A stretch of 64,000 bases of DNA from Wuchereria bancrofti (lineage: Eukaryota; Nematoda; Chromadorea; Rhabditida; Onchocercidae): NCBI GenBank assembly GCA_005281725.1, contig SSBO01000009.1:8308303-8372302 (forward strand), in the 5' to 3' direction. Positions 63,954 to 64,000 of this stretch are shown one piece after another. The position numbers and the translations under genes were made by a program. Below the pieces are notes generated by a model. The model ran no database searches, was not told the origin of the DNA, and was given only the letters and a program-made list of their open reading frames with translations. The first letter of the stretch is position 1. Each line of letters begins with the position of its first letter.

Positions 63954-64000
63954 CTGCAAAAAAAGAAAAACAACAATAAGCTTGAAGTTTTCAAAATCAA

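Overview
This window is nuclear DNA of a nematode, most likely a filarial (onchocercid) worm. It is AT-rich (long A/T runs) and its genes are split into many short exons. Introns end in the nematode-type TTTCAG acceptor. The encoded proteins match the families and arrangement of C. elegans and parasitic-nematode genes (MXL-1-like MAX, YOP-1-like REEP, PUF60/RNP-6, BAG-1, PAX-1). A single N at 57159 marks it as a draft assembly. There is nothing prokaryotic here: no operons of bacterial type, CRISPR, phage or tRNA were seen. I rebuilt the gene models by hand from splice sites, reading-frame phase and protein-family fit. In every complete model all exon phases close.

Layout. 0-7 kb: the 3' end of a CC-domain cysteine-rich protein gene, a REEP5/6 (yop-1) gene, and a six-exon gene for a secreted cysteine-rich protein that I do not recognise. 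9-17.9 kb: an eleven-exon NOVA-type RNA-binding protein with three KH domains. 19.3-20.9 kb (minus): a MAX/MXL-1 bHLH-zipper gene. 21.8-27.5 kb: two mitochondrial genes in the same orientation, PGS1 (phosphatidylglycerophosphate synthase) and a TMEM186-like protein. 28.6-31.5 kb (minus): a PAX1/9-type paired-domain gene. 31.5-36.9 kb: a gene-free AT-rich stretch full of simple repeats, lying between the divergent pax-1 and IDO genes. 36.9-39.5 kb: indoleamine 2,3-dioxygenase. 40.2-42.6 kb (minus): a small single-pass membrane protein with an EGF-like module. 43.4-45.9 kb: INTS12 (Integrator PHD subunit). 46.7-47.4 kb: a striking alternating purine-pyrimidine block. 48.0-50.3 kb: BAG1. 51.3-57.0 kb: PUF60, followed by an identical 1.75-kb second copy of its 3' part beginning at the N. 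60.1-61.5 kb: HINT3. 63.8-64 kb (minus): one exon of a probable BTB-type protein.

The genes are mostly unrelated housekeeping and developmental genes. Several act in RNA processing (NOVA, INTS12, PUF60) and two or three in mitochondria (PGS1, TMEM186). The most notable observations are the N-joined identical duplication of the PUF60 3' end, the degenerate GXXG loop in NOVA KH3, two secreted or membrane cysteine-rich proteins without an obvious family, the Z-DNA-like block rich in CACGTG, and direct repeats flanking the last pax-1 exon. I found no convincing evidence of a wholly new multi-gene system.
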